The notes below the pieces were generated by a model. That model did not search any database. It saw nothing but the letters and a program-made list of their open reading frames with translations, and was not told the DNA's origin. Of a stretch of DNA of 64,000 nucleotides, positions 1-10,682 are shown one piece after another. This DNA is from Limanda limanda (Eukaryota; Chordata; Actinopteri; Pleuronectiformes; Pleuronectidae): contig NC_083658.1 in the NCBI RefSeq assembly GCF_963576545.1, positions 9,441,428 through 9,505,427 on the forward strand, in the 5' to 3' direction. How positions within the stretch are numbered: the stretch's first letter is position 1; each line of letters starts with the position of its first letter. The position numbers and the translations under genes were made by a program.

Positions 1-1289
1 TGATTCCCCAGCAGGGACAGAGCCACGCTGAAAGTATCTCCTCTCTTCGGAACAGTCAGACTGCTGATGGCTCGAAGTCCAGACGTGCTCCTATCCAACC
101 ACCTCTCGAGAGGAGCGTCTCAGATAAGCCCCAAGTGTTTGTCTCCCTTCCTTTATCAATCTCAAACAGAGAGCGGTTTTGCACCATATTCTGTGCTCTG
201 ACTGATAAGGTGTGGAGAGCCCAGAGTGGTGTGAAAGACACATTGTGCAGGCCTGCAGGTTGCAGAGATAAAATGAGAGGGAACCACAAAGGTCAAAGGC
301 ATCCGAGAACACACTGAATGAGTCCTGCTTCTGTTAAGGCTGCTCTATTCAACATCCAAGGATTATGTTTAATTCTCAAGTGTTATCAGCAAAATTCCCT
401 GTGTTCTGTGGAAACAGATTCACACAGTGAAGCAATGTTGAGAGTACTTTAATACGATATTAGTTTATTTAACAGGACTGATATCGAGTTTCACTTTACT
501 GTTATTGTCATCTTGTTTCTATTATACTATTTTATTGTTTTTAATATTCACTCATTTATCTCAATAAAATCTAATCTCAATCCAGTGATCATTCTATGTA
601 TTTTTTTCCAACTGGCTCACAGTGGCAGTTGGAGATTGTGTGATGCGGTGTCCTTGGCTGCATTTGAAAAAGCAACATGGTGCTCCAAATCAATATCATC
701 CTGTGAAGGAAATGATATAGCCTTGAAGGTTAAGGGCTTGGGATCAGCACGAAGAAGCAACTGAGCAAACCGTAAAGCCAAGCCACCAGTGCATCATTGT
801 GTACACAAGTTCAGTCACCTGAAAAGTAGCTACGGGCACTTGAAGTAGAGTCAGCTCCTGTCAGGGTGTGACACTCTGACTGATGTGGATGTTGACATAA
901 GGCAGAGCAGCAGCACAGTGATTGGTGCAAGGGCTGAAGAAAATTTACACATTTACCATTTCAACGCAGGAGAGGAGCTGTCTGGCTGCCTGACCTGAAT
1001 CTCTAGTCTGATGCCCTCAGCTGTGCGGGGTTGTTTTTACTTTATAAAGAGCTGTTTTAAAATCAGCTCTCTGCCGCTGCTTGACAAGTCGAGAGATGTA
1101 ACAGTCAAGGCTTTTTGGTCAGAATTCTGTCGGCCTAGACTTGATCTGCCTCACTCAGTGTCAATTTTCAGGTATATAACAAAGTGTTGACAGGACAATA
1201 CAAAGAAAATTTGACGTGAACAAAACCTAACAACTAGCAAAACAAAAAATGCTGTCAGACAGATTACTCAATTACATATACAGTGTTTT
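1..1289. other. Unassigned non-coding stretch
   Basis: I see no gene here. The first 330 bases are compositionally complex and free of simple repeats; the rest is AT-rich. The short open frames (60-83 codons) overlap on both strands and match no family I recognise, so they look fortuitous. The right edge meets the 3' end of a decayed L1 element. Confidence 0.6.
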
Positions 1290-2228
1290 GGACATCTAGC
1301 AATAGAGTTATCTCGGAGGTATGGCCAAGTAACATGAGGAAGTGAACAGAGTAATATACTACATCAACTGATGAAGGTAGGTCAGAGTCGCTGTGGACCT
1401 AAAGATATATTCCAATGTGCCAAAGCTGGTCCCCGTGTTTTCTCAAACCTTTTCTGTGTGTTGCCTTTGCGTAGATGCAGATCTCCTGGAACCCATGTGT
1501 AAAGCAGGGTGGAGTAGTAGACTTCCAAGTCAGAAGAATATGTTTCTTAGCAACCACCATTCCTAGGTGGAGAGCCATTTGCTTATCAATTGGAAGCTTA
1601 AGAGTCTCTGCAGAGCATCCAAGGATGGCCAGCTTGTGGTTTTGTTGAATGTCTTTAGAAGAGGCTTTTAAAAGCTACTGAAAAATTGTTGTCCTAGATT
1701 TATACAGAGTAGAGAAAAAACGGAATTGTTGTGCCAGTGAACCCTCAGCAGAGCCACATTTATCACATTGAGAAGAGACTGATGGGAAAATGCGGTTCAG
1801 CTTTGTTTTTGAGTAGTGCAGTCTATGTAACACCTATATTGGATTAATCTGTAGCAGGAATTTATAGTCCAACAATGAATCCAAGGCGTTCCGACTTACT
1901 AGAGCTCCGCTGATATATCCAAGTTCAAGTCCCTAGCCCAGGCCTCTCTAGTGAGGTCAGAGGAAACCTAACCAGCCAGACATTCTACAAAGTTTGATTT
2001 AAGGTGCTTGGAGTCAGGAGTGAAAGAGATTTTCAAGGAGAGGGTGAGGGGTGGTGGAGGATTTAAAGTCTTGACACTCGTCCTGAACGTAATGCCTAGC
2101 TTGGAAGAAAATTATATACGATTTCATTGTCTTCAAGTGTGACAATTCTTTACCACGCTTAACTGGGTGACCTAAACCACGAAAGTTCCAGGAGACCAAG
2201 GATATAGAATCAAACATATTACTCATTT
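1290..2228 (-). mobile_element. Broken L1-type LINE, ORF2 remnant
   Basis: This is a minus-strand remnant of an L1-clade ORF2, which encodes an endonuclease and reverse transcriptase for target-primed retrotransposition. ORF2 opens at 2226 with an apurinic-type endonuclease N-terminus (SLVSWNFRGLGHPVKRGK), open for 70 codons to 2014. The reverse transcriptase body is missing. From about 1990 to 1400 the C-terminal region follows in shifting frames: RLHYSKTKLNRIFPS with the C-terminal cysteine motif CDKC at about 1755, then AKKHILLTWKSTTPPCFTH at about 1500-1550. Several stops and frameshifts show it is dead. Its 5' edge touches the Gypsy remnant at 2229. The 3' limit near 1290 is approximate; no poly-A tail is visible. 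Assignment to L1 is firm; the subfamily is not. Confidence 0.85.
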
Positions 2229-2502
2229 ATGGTACCTTAAAAACACGGCATGTGGGGCTACAGTCAGTTCGGTCTCCAACGGTGGGCTGCTTACCACACG
2301 AACGATCAGACTGGCTGTCCATAGCATCCACATCACTGGCATCATCCATCTGCAGAAGCCAGGTACGTGTCTTTGTCTCACTGTCTTGTCCATCCACGAC
2401 TGGTTCACATTGCTCCCTTCCATCAACAGAAGAGCAGCTTGAATCATGATCATCTCCAGCGGGATGAACACTTACAGGGAGTAGAAGGTTTCTGTGAACA
2501 AC
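2229..2502 (-). mobile_element. Gypsy remnant, C-terminal tail
   Basis: This continues the Ty3/Gypsy integrase remnant on the minus strand toward the polyprotein C-terminus. After a stop following APMASRE, another frame reads an acidic, serine-rich tail with no domain I can name, ending in a stop just before the L1 ORF2 start at 2226. I infer that it belongs to the Gypsy element from continuity only. No LTR is seen between it and the L1 remnant. Confidence 0.5.
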
Positions 2503-3110
2503 TTATTCTCTTGATGCCATAGGGGCCCTGATGCAGTAAACATTGATTCGAGCTTTTACATATGCCACTTCGTAGACTGTGGATCCTATTCCCTTTCCCA
2601 CCATAATTTCCATCAAGACCCTGTCACCAATGGTGGGGGGTGATCCCTTTGCTTTGCCGTTATAGTTTCTCGCCTGACGAGCCTGTTCCGTCTGATTGTT
2701 CGGCAGGGCAACGCGTGCAGCTTCCGACAGGTCACGTTTCAAACTAAGGACAAAATCACTGTGACCAACAACAGCATCATTGGGAAGGGCATGCTGGAAC
2801 ATAACATCAACTGGTAACCCGGGAATCCTGCCAAACATAAGAAGGAAGGGAGCATAATTTGTTGTCTCGTGCTGGGTACAATTGCAACATAAGGACAATA
2901 TCTGATCATGGTTCCAAGAGTCCTGTGGTAGCATTCCACAACCCCATTCCCCATAGGATGGTACAGGGTGGTGTGAGATTTCTGGACACCGGCCACTTCT
3001 AGGAGCTCTTTAATGAGTTGACTCCCCACAAGAATTTGTGCAGGTCTGGTCTTGGACTGGGTAGGGTTCAATGATGACTGCTTTTCCCACTGCAGATACA
3101 GCAGAAGCAT
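2503..3110 (-). pseudogene. Ty3/Gypsy integrase fragment
   Basis: In retroelements, integrase inserts the cDNA copy into the host genome. Two overlapping minus-strand frames (2739-3110 and 2503-2934) give the second half of the catalytic core (VAGVQKSHTTLYHPMGNG, about 2936-3010) and the following region, with TTNYAPFLLMFGRIPGLPVD at about 2800-2870 and a C-terminal stretch with IGDRVL. The proline-glycine block before the catalytic Glu is recognisable, but the normally following E-R-F-N reads E-C-Y-H. The zinc-binding N-terminus and the part with the first two catalytic acids are missing: PTQSKTRPAQILV joins directly to GSQLIKELL. The copy is frameshifted and dead. Confidence 0.88.
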
Positions 3111-3156
3111 GGAACTCAGCCCACTCTAAATGTTCAGACATCGGTTGTAGAGTGAC

Positions 3157-3600
3157 TCATTGTTTGAGTTTAGCCTTGACGATCCTTTTCAGAGTAGCTC
3201 CGGCACGACATTTATCCAAATCTGACAAAGGAGACATTAAGTGGGGTAGATTATCAGCCTGGGTGCCATCCACCGGTGATGTTAAGTGCAGACAACTAAC
3301 AGTCTCTTTCATCTGTGAAATGAGCCACTTGATCAAGTTACTGCCAAGGATCATGTTATCAGTTTCGCCGGGCACAACCAGAACAGGTATTATCACTCCC
3401 TAGCCATTAACTGATGTCATGAGGTCATATGTGGCGGAGGGCAAGACAAGGTGACCCCCAAAACCAACAATTACAAAGTCTTCAGCCGATTTCTTTTCCA
3501 TGTTGGGGACAGACTGTTTATTGTGCATGTCATGGATCCACTGTCTACTAATCCTCTCAGGACTAGACCATTATCAGTGGTAACATCTGTGTAAAATAGG
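3157..3600 (-). pseudogene. Ty3/Gypsy retropepsin fragment
   Basis: This is a remnant of the aspartic protease that cleaves the Gypsy polyprotein. On the minus strand, at about 3540-3565, one frame reads LVDSGSMTCTI, containing the D-S/T-G type active-site motif. A second frame (3157-3396) carries PVLVVPGETDNMILGSNLIK, which matches the flap and C-terminal part of fish Gypsy proteases. The two parts are out of frame with each other and stops interrupt both. Integrase sequence starts within about 50 bases downstream, where a full element would have some 2 kb of reverse transcriptase and RNase H. The copy is therefore internally deleted. Confidence 0.75.
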
Positions 3601-3699
3601 CTCTTTGAAAGTCTTTGCATGTCTTGCTCGTATTCAAGGTGGGAGGCTGCCTTTCTAATTAAATTTGTACAATGAGGACCAAATCACAGCAGATAGGAT
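3601..3699. other. Junction between Gypsy and LINE remnants
   Basis: About 100 bases lie between the end of the recognisable Gypsy protease and the 3' end of the L2-like LINE. No LTR ends or target duplications are evident. Confidence 0.4.
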
Positions 3700-4133
3700 C
3701 ATACGTTAACAGCTTAATAGGTTAGCATGAAGGTTTTAAGCCGACTCTTAAACATACAGATGGTGTCCGCCTCCCGAACTGAAAGTGGGAGAAGATTCCA
3801 CAGGAGAGGAGCTTGAAATCTGAAAGCTCTGGCTCCTACTCTACTTTTAGAGACTTTAGGGACGACAAGTAAGCCTGGATTCTCGGAGCGCAGTGCTCTA
3901 GTGGGTTGATATGGTACTATCAGCTCTTTGAGGTATAATGGTGCCAAATTATTAAGGGCCTTGAAGGTGAGGAGGAGAATTTTAAATTATATTCTAGCTT
4001 TAACCGGAAGTCAGGGTTGTGAAGCTAATACAGGATGAATGAGTTATTGAATGAAAATCTAATTTACTGACATTAATCTTGGCAGTAATGTAGAGTTGAC
4101 TGTCAAGTGTCACACCCAGGTTCCTAGCAGTCT
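3700..4133 (-). mobile_element. L2-like LINE, reverse transcriptase C-terminus
   Basis: This is the C-terminal end of a CR1/L2-group non-LTR reverse transcriptase ORF on the minus strand. The 77-codon frame 3714-3947 reads APLYLKELIVPYQPTRALRS, then RAFRFQAPLLWNLLP, the typical fish L2-like C-terminus (P-Y-L-x-x-L-I, R-S-L-R-S, A-P-x-L-W-N-x-L-P). Upstream, LLTFKALNNLAPLYL is continuous only through frameshifts, and at about 4090-4120 ARNLGVTLDSQL matches the block that usually lies about 100 residues before it, so an internal deletion is present. The exact family (L2, Maui or Rex-like) cannot be settled by eye. Confidence 0.82.
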
Positions 4134-4161
4134 GGGTGTGTGTGTGTGTGTGTGGGGGGGG
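4134..4161. repeat. (TG)n microsatellite with poly-G end
   Basis: About ten TG units run directly into a G8 run. They sit at the edge of the L2-like LINE remnant. Confidence 0.9.
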
Positions 4162-4290
4162 TTGTCAAAGGGGACTTTTGTGCACAACTTTATAAATTTG
4201 AGTCTAAGGTGAACAAAAGACACATTACTTAATTTCTCTCATCTCTCAATATCTCAATCTGAAGTCAAAATAAATATTGTGAAAAACAGA

Positions 4291-4305
4291 GGGGGGGGGG
4301 GGGGG
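4291..4305. repeat. Poly-G run (G15)
   Basis: This is an uninterrupted run of 15 G. Such runs are prone to polymerase slippage, so the length may be a sequencing estimate. Confidence 0.9.
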
Positions 4306-5800
4306 AGGAAGATGCGCAGAGTTCTCCATCATATCGAATCAATCTCTCCACTCAGTTACATATTCCATAATAATCATATTCATTTTAATGTGTGTCAGTG
4401 AGGACACATTTGAGATCACATTTCTCAGATCACCTAACCCCACAGAGAGTATGGAAGTGCTAACAGGAGATGCACTCTAATGACAGGTGTGACCTGAGCT
4501 CCACATTTGATCGATCACCCAAGGCTCACTCAAGACTGGTAATACCAGGTCTCAACAGGGGAAACTTGCTACGTGTGTGTCCAAAATAGGCTCTATATAA
4601 CTGTGTGGTAAGATTTGGAAGAAGTCACCTGTCTAATGTGAAGACCATGTACAGTATGTAAAAATAACTTTGGACAGTTTCACAGATCAGTTGCTTTGAT
4701 AGGACTAACTTACATTAGATGTTTTGGCTAGCCCATGTAAACTCTTTCATTTGCATTGATTGAATAATTGTGTTTTATCTTTTGATACTTTGGCATTTAT
4801 TTAGCGAGGACCAGGCCAGTTCAATTGAGTATTAGGTCAGTAGTACACTCCAAACACATGAATGCTCTATTTTTTTAATGATCATTTGCAAGTTACTGAA
4901 ACAAAAATGACAACAAGAGAGAAGCACTGATGATTGAGGTGTACTGGAGTGTTAAAGAAACCCATAAACAAGTTTGTCACTTTGACTATGATATAATTTA
5001 AACCATTTGATCAAGTTATGTTTGTATCTAGCTTTTGGCTGTCTTTTAGTCCAACATCTATTTTTCAGTATGCCTTCATAACTTCTCCATGTCATCACTT
5101 ATCATATATCATATAATGAAGAAAATGTTATTGATATACATTTCAGACAGTCTTTCAAGCCCTATTTTGTATCAAGATATTGTGGAACAATGTGTATATC
5201 TAATTATGTTTCAGTTGACCTTCATATTGACCTTTGGCCGATCAGTTGCTAAAATTAATCATCTGGAGATACCCTCTCAAATAGTAGTTCAACCAAATTT
5301 TGTCAAAATAGGGAGCTTTACATCCATCAAGGACCTGACTGTATGGTGTATATTGGGTTCCTGTCAACCTGAGAATTACGACACAGGCCTTGGTATGTCT
5401 TTACAACAGGGATGATTCAAATCATACTTCTCATGCCCCTCCCCTCTCTCCTTTTCCTTGCACCCACATTCATGCAAGCTGTCTATTACAGAAGTAGAGT
5501 ACGTAAAGACAACTTACATAATAGCTTCCTGACTAAACATAGCAAAGCCCCTCTGGCTAAGACTGAACTGCTCCCACTGCGCCTCACTACACAGGGGAGG
5601 GTCATCCCCTTTCACATCCATGTGGGGGCGCTGTGGAACTTTGCCTGCTGCAGGTGCAGGATCCTCTTGTTGATTCTGCTCTCCACTTGAAGTTTAAATT
5701 AAACATTAAACACTGAGGAAAAGGAGAGGAGTGGAATGGGAAGATGACAAAAATGAAGAGAAAGAGGGATGGAGAAAAAACGATTCTATTCATTGAATTT

Positions 5801-5824
5801 CTTTCTTTCTTTCCTTCTTTCTTT
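5801..5824. repeat. Short TTTC microsatellite
   Basis: Imperfect tandem CTTT units run for about 24 bases, with one TTCC interruption. Confidence 0.85.
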
Positions 5825-6097
5825 GCAAAAATTGACATTAGACCCTTGCATATAAAATCATTATTCAGAAAATATTTGTTTTAGTAACGGATGGGTATTT
5901 TGGCACCTTTCTTTACCGTTTGAGGACCAGATGTGATGCAAGCAAGTGGTTAAAATGTCAAAGGTGCAGAGTGAAGGGATTAATGCTGTGGCCATGAGCC
6001 ATGCGACCAGTTTCACTATCGTGATCCTGACTGGCTGCCAGTCAACTCAGACCTCACAGGGCTTCCTTACTTGGGGACAAGGCTGTGTCTGTCACAG

Positions 6098-6116
6098 CCC
6101 CCCCCCCCCCCCCCCC
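6098..6116. repeat. Poly-C run (C19)
   Basis: This is an uninterrupted run of 19 C, that is poly-G on the minus strand and a potential G-quadruplex-forming tract. Its length may vary or be misread. Confidence 0.9.
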
Positions 6117-7799
6117 AGACTGTAAGGCTGCAGTTTTCTGTGAACTTCAACCTCTCTCAATTAAGCAATTTTCAAGGGACAATTGTGGGACTTATTCAAA
6201 GACACAGACACAAAGTGATTCTGTTATTGTGTAGCCAGAGGGTTTTTATGTCGAGAACAAAGTGAATAAATTAAATCACATTAGATAGAGCCTAAGTGCT
6301 TGACACTGTAACTCAATTAATATCTGTTAATGCCTGCAGCACAGAGCACTGAAGGAGCCTATAGCTCTTTAATGGCAAATATATGACAAAAGTGCGAAGC
6401 TTTCGACTTTGATAACCTTGTTTTAATTATGCAATTACATTGCTGTCTTCTAACCCTGTTCTCTTTGGTGCATTTAAAAGCATCCTCCAGAGTCAGGGCC
6501 ATTTGTTCAGCATAACGACAGCTTTGAACTTGCAGGCAATATTATGCAAAAATCTCCTCTTTGATGAAGAGCAAAGTGCGCTTATTAAACAATTAGCATA
6601 GTTATTCTGGTGGTAATCACCCAGAAAGACTGTAAATTGGCAGGAGAGTTTAAAAATAGTCTTGTTTCAAATCTGTGCAGGGTGTTTATTACCTGTCTGC
6701 ACACCCTGCGGCAAAACATTATGTCTACACTGTATCCACAAAATGCAGGTATGCATTCACACAGTCAACAATATACTCTACATCTTTATAGTCGTACGGC
6801 TTTTGATGGTTTGTGTTGCCTGTTGTGTCAGAAAGGCTTATTAATATTGCACAGAAGCATGTTTCATGTAGTGACAATGTTGCTTTGAGGAGAGAAGACA
6901 TGACAGCAGCGGCTCTTTCTGATTTGGTTATGGATAAAATGCTGATGAGGCAGGAGCTTTACCATTACCTTGAGATGTTTTAGTTTTGAGTGTTTTGAGT
7001 GTTGGAGCCTACATCACAAATTCACAACATTGAAGTGCTTGTCCTTTAGATCGCTGGTTTTCTTTTAAGTGTGTCTCCATTTGTGGTGTTAAGAGCCCAA
7101 TGCTTTGGTGTTCCGATGCTGTACATCTCAAAGATCCCCTCAGAGGGTTTGAGCTTTTGTTTCTTTCTTTAGGATTAGTACTTTAATATTACTTACAATG
7201 AAGGAGAACATTTATGTATATTAATATGCCTCAATGTACACAAAAATAATAATCATAACATCAAAATACGATTATCATTCTATGGCAGCCAGGTTACCCA
7301 GTGAGATAAACCAGTGAGAGTGACAGTATGAAAGAGGATTTCCAATCTTTGACCATAAGTTTCCTCCATAACAGGAGGGCAGTCTGGGTCAAATTAGCAA
7401 GTGGTGAACTTATTTGAGTTAGCTTGGAGAGATCATCCAAAATAAATGGACTGGGGATGAAAGGGATATTTGAGCTAATCCTTTTTTACACTGCAATATG
7501 TATGTATGTCAGACTGCTCCAGAGCATGTTTGTAAGAGTACAATCTTCACCCAGACACCTCCAGCATTCCCAGTCATCCATCAAACCTACTTTGATGGCG
7601 TCCAGTAGACTCTATTTATGATTTTTAAATTGGATCAGTCTGGTCCGTACTTCCCTTGACATTTTTTTTCCACTTCTGAAAATGCTGCCTCATTCTTCCT
7701 CTGTGTATGATACGCTTCAATCTTTTTCCCAAGGGGTTTTAAGTGATAACATGTTGGAGTCTGAGGCTGTGAAATTCATAGAATGGTAGATAGAGGCTT

Positions 7800-8595
7800 C
7801 ATGGTCAAATATGTTAAGGTTAATCTCTTATGTGGGGCATTTAAGGGGGAGCCAAAAGTTTGAACCTATAGGTTCCTTAATTTCAAATACTTCCAAAATT
7901 GGTTCTGAGGTCAGTTCAATTCAATTCTGTCTAAGGGCATCAAATGATTTCAGAATGCCATCCATATATAAGTCGGATAGAACTGGAATACCTCTTTGTA
8001 ACCATGACCGCCTCAGGAAGTATGATTTGCCTATACAAAGTCTTGGATTGAGCCAGATCTCAGCAGGCCGATGGAGAAAGGGATCAGATTTAAAGATCTG
8101 GGCCATTTTTCTCCAGGCTCTCTTAATATGGGGGGGCATGAAAGCAGATAAGGCATACCCAGACATCCTCAATCTGCTGGTCTCTGCAGTTTTTGTAGTT
8201 TTATTCTTGGATGTTTCTTGTTCCATAAAACTTTTAACACAGTTGGTCAAACTGTTTAAAATAGTGTATTGGGATTCGGATCGGGTGAACCTGCAAAAAG
8301 TAGTAAAATTTTATAACCTGAGATGGATGAAAACTAACCAATCGTTTAAAGCAGGGTGGGTAGAGTGTAATCAGGATCTGAAACCAGCAAGATAATTTCA
8401 TCTGCACACAAAATGAATGTATTCTTTATTCTGTAGAGCTTCATTGTAGGTTTCAAGTAATTGGGTGCTAATTCTACAGAATAGGCCTTGTAAAACTCAG
8501 CCCTGGTGCTTATCTTAAAAGGTAGATTTTTTATTACATCAGTAATCTTCCAATTGACGCTATTCCTCATAAAACTGAGGGAGATTGAGAGATAT
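7800..8595 (-). mobile_element. L1-type LINE remnant, 3' half
   Basis: This is the 3' half of a second, minus-strand L1-type ORF2. The reverse transcriptase active-site block lies at 8346-8430 and reads ILCADEIILLVSDPD. The usual Y-A-D-D is C-A-D-E here, so a catalytic Asp is lost. The C-terminal domain follows at 7921-8070 with WLNPRLCIGKSYF and RGIPVLSDLYMDGILKSF, a strongly L1-like signature. Stops and frameshifts occur between these blocks. The long plus-strand open frame 7811-8395 is the antisense of this coding sequence, not a gene. The 5' half continues beyond an inserted repeat at 9062. Confidence 0.88.
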
Positions 8596-8900
8596 AAAAG
8601 GTCCAGTGTGTAGGTTTTTTGTGAAAGGGATCCATTGACAGAAATTTTATTCAAAATAATCCTTGTGATGTTTTCACGAGTGTGTTTCTTCTAAATTATA
8701 CAAATTTTATTTACCCTAGAATGGGCCCTTTATATTGAAGTACTTTATATTTATATCAGAGCGTGTCCTCTCCATGGAGGCTGCCATATTTCTTGTAGTA
8801 ACCCAGACTGGACAAATTAAACCCCCTTTGAGTTTTTATGAAAACTGAAGGGTACCACAGGTTATCTTTCATGCTTGGAAAGGGAGGTTGAGGTGAGGTG
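8596..8900 (+). repeat. MITE-like repeat, copy 1
   Basis: The repeat starts with AAAAGGTCCAGTGTGTAGG, a terminal sequence I associate with an abundant fish non-autonomous element. A second diverged copy lies at 28511-28735 in the same orientation and shares CTAGAAT-GGCC, GCGTGTCCTCTC, TTTGAGTTT and GGAGG(T/G)TGAGGTGAG. It is inserted in an L1 remnant, so it is younger than that L1 copy. The expected inverted right end is not visible, so the copy is truncated or my boundary is short. The superfamily is unresolved. Confidence 0.65.
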
Positions 8901-8921
8901 AATAAATAATAATAATAATTG
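8901..8921. repeat. (AAT)n microsatellite
   Basis: This is a short run of AAT units between two dispersed repeats. Confidence 0.8.
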
Positions 8922-8924
8922 ATT

Positions 8925-9061
8925 GGCACGTTGCAGTTTGGCTTTTTTTAAGCAAATTGCACTTAGTTGATTCTTGTTGTTCTGGGTTTGTACCATCATG
9001 GTTGAATGCACTTATTGTTGGATAAAAGCGTCAGCTAAATGAAATATAATGTAATGTAATT
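8925..9061 (+). repeat. Retroposon 3' tail with (TAATG)n end
   Basis: The sequence TTGGATAAAAGCGTCAGCTA followed by AATG/TAATG pentamer repeats is a common fish retroposon 3' end. It is followed at once by resumed L1 sequence, so with the MITE-like repeat it makes up a roughly 465-bp insertion inside the L1 remnant. Confidence 0.6.
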
Positions 9062-10060
9062 AATCTCCTTTGGGTCCACCACTTGGCACATGTTGCCCCT
9101 ATAATTGCTGGGATATTGCTTTGTTGCTTCTTAATGTTGAATGTATCTGGCGAGAAGTATGGCAGCTTCATCTCCCTCCTCAAAATGTCTCTGTCTTGCA
9201 CGAAAGACGGCAAATTTTGGTCTCTGGTTCGAGATTGAATTAAATTTGTACTTCGGTCTAGTCAGTCTGGTGAGATTTATAGAGGATGTGTTTTTTTAAG
9301 GTTGACTTTACAAGCTGCTGTAGTTTAGCATTGTTTTTGCTTCTTCTTAAAATAACAGTATTGGATAATGTAACCTTTCCAGAAAGCTTTTAAAGCCTCA
9401 CAGGCTACACCTACTGATGGTGCTGTCGGTAGATTGGTTTCTTTGTAAAAGGTCATTTGTGATCTAAGGGATTCTTCAAAAGTCTTATCAAATAAGAAGC
9501 TAGAGTTCAATCTCCATCTGGTCTATCTGTCTGGACTGTGATCTGACAGAATTATATTACCAATGTCATTGGACACTACAGAGGATAATAATGGATGGGA
9601 AACCAGAAAGAGTTCTATCCTAGAGACTGAGCTGTGGGGTGAGGTGAAGAATGTGTAATCCCTTGATCATGGATTTTGTAGCCGCCAGACATCAACCAAA
9701 CCAAGTGATTTGGACATGCCGAGGAGTACGGCATGGGCTTTAGATGTGCAAGCTGATGGAGATCCACAATCTACTACTGGGTCTATTACATCATTACAAT
9801 CTCCAACCCATGACAGAGAAGTCTGAAAAAGGAAGGATCATCTATATTTGCAAGAATAATACCGTTGCTCTGGAGCTCACAAATCAGTCAATCATGATTC
9901 TCCAGCCTCATCTGCACTGTATTTCACCAATTGAAACAATAAACTGGATGTTAATCCGTGTGGCCACCCAACTGATATTGCTACTTCCACAGGATGCCCC
10001 CATGAAGCCCACCCAGTCAATGCAAAGCTGCTGTGCTCCATATGATATTATGGAGACCTC
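9062..10060 (-). mobile_element. L1-type LINE remnant, 5' half (endonuclease)
   Basis: This is the upstream half of the same minus-strand L1 ORF2. From about 9860 to 9540 it reads endonuclease sequence: NIDDPSFF, then GLVDVWRLQNP, a stop, then SRDYTFF and RIELFLVSHPLL, ending in NIILSDHSPD. The S-D-H motif is the conserved C-terminal catalytic block of AP-type endonucleases. The endonuclease-RT linker follows at 9325-9510 (SFLFDKTFEESLRSQMTFYK, then KAFWKGYII) and at about 9060-9210 (FSPDTFNIKKQQSNIPAII). Most of the reverse transcriptase before the active-site block is missing. Single stops interrupt the endonuclease. The 5' limit near 10060 is approximate. Confidence 0.85.
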
Positions 10061-10374
10061 TGATGTTCAATCTAATACGCTTCAGCCTGTTGTAAATTTT
10101 CTGTGACTTCTATAAGATCTTTGTGGGCATCACCAAATAATAAAAAGCAATAAATAAGATGAATCCACATAAACAAAGAAAGGAAACTACAAGAATGCAT
10201 CTGATAAGGCAGATGCTTATCCTAAACTTGAGATGATCTGTGAATCATACTAGGACTTTGACGGTTTGGCCAGAACGTGAGACCACAAATTGGCTCTTTG
10301 TAGGAAGCGTTTACAGTGGCAATTCTACTTGGGATCTTACAGATACTTACCTGTTCCTTCTCAGAAAGTGCCCA
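10061..10374. other. Unassigned stretch after the L1 remnant
   Basis: I see no gene and no repeat I can name. It could include an L1 5' UTR or ORF1 scrap, but nothing in the translation supports that. Confidence 0.4.
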
Positions 10375-10475
10375 TAGATGCACTGTATGAATGTGTGTGT
10401 GGGTGAAAGTAAAACTGTAGTACTTTGGGTAGTTATCAAGAGTGCTATATAAATACAGACGATTTTACCGCTGAT
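10375..10475 (+). repeat. SINE tail fragment
   Basis: A short fragment reads ATGAATGTGTGTGTGGGTGA, then GAGTGCTATATAAATACAGA and a TTTACC end. It corresponds, in opposite orientation, to the tail of the SINE at 24751-25028. Only the tail is present; the tRNA-like head is missing. Confidence 0.65.
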
Positions 10476-10562
10476 GTGACTTTGCAGACGAATCGGACCC
10501 AAAATCCAGAGTGAACAGCTTCCGAGGAGACATAGGACAAGCAGGTTTTTACCCTGTTAACA
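10476..10562. other. Unassigned spacer between retroposon tails
   Basis: No feature is recognisable in this short spacer. Confidence 0.4.
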
Positions 10563-10682
10563 TGTGTCCTTACTCTTGTTGAGGGTTAAGGGCAGAGGAT
10601 GTCACACCTTGTAAAGGCCTATGAGACAAATTGTGATTTGTGAATATGGGCTGAACAAATCAAATTTGATTGACTAATTGAT
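10563..10682 (+). repeat. LINE 3' end fragment (L2-like tail A)
   Basis: The fragment contains CTTACTCTTGTTGAGGGTTA, GAGACAAATTGTGATTTGTG and an AAATTTGATTGA end. This 3' UTR type recurs, more decayed, at 41155-41265, and its terminal part recurs at 21735-21797. Such 3' ends belong to L2-like LINEs in fish; that assignment is from memory. Confidence 0.65.

Larger units (their letters stand above)
4162..7799. other. Unassigned AT-rich stretch
   Basis: There is no gene that I can support in these 3.6 kb. The open frames of up to 108 codons (for example 5089-5415 plus) have no family signature, no codon bias that stands out and no splice context. The stretch holds a G15 run, a C19 run and a short TTTC tract, listed separately. 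The part around 6480-6700 has several ATGCAAA/TAAT-like words and little simple sequence, but I cannot assign a function. Confidence 0.5.

Noticed and set aside
7811..8395. 194-codon plus-strand open frame, the longest in the window
   Set aside because: It is the antisense of L1 ORF2 C-terminal sequence; the minus strand gives clear L1 blocks while this frame matches nothing.
9744..10106. 120-codon plus-strand open frame
   Set aside because: Antisense of the L1 endonuclease region.
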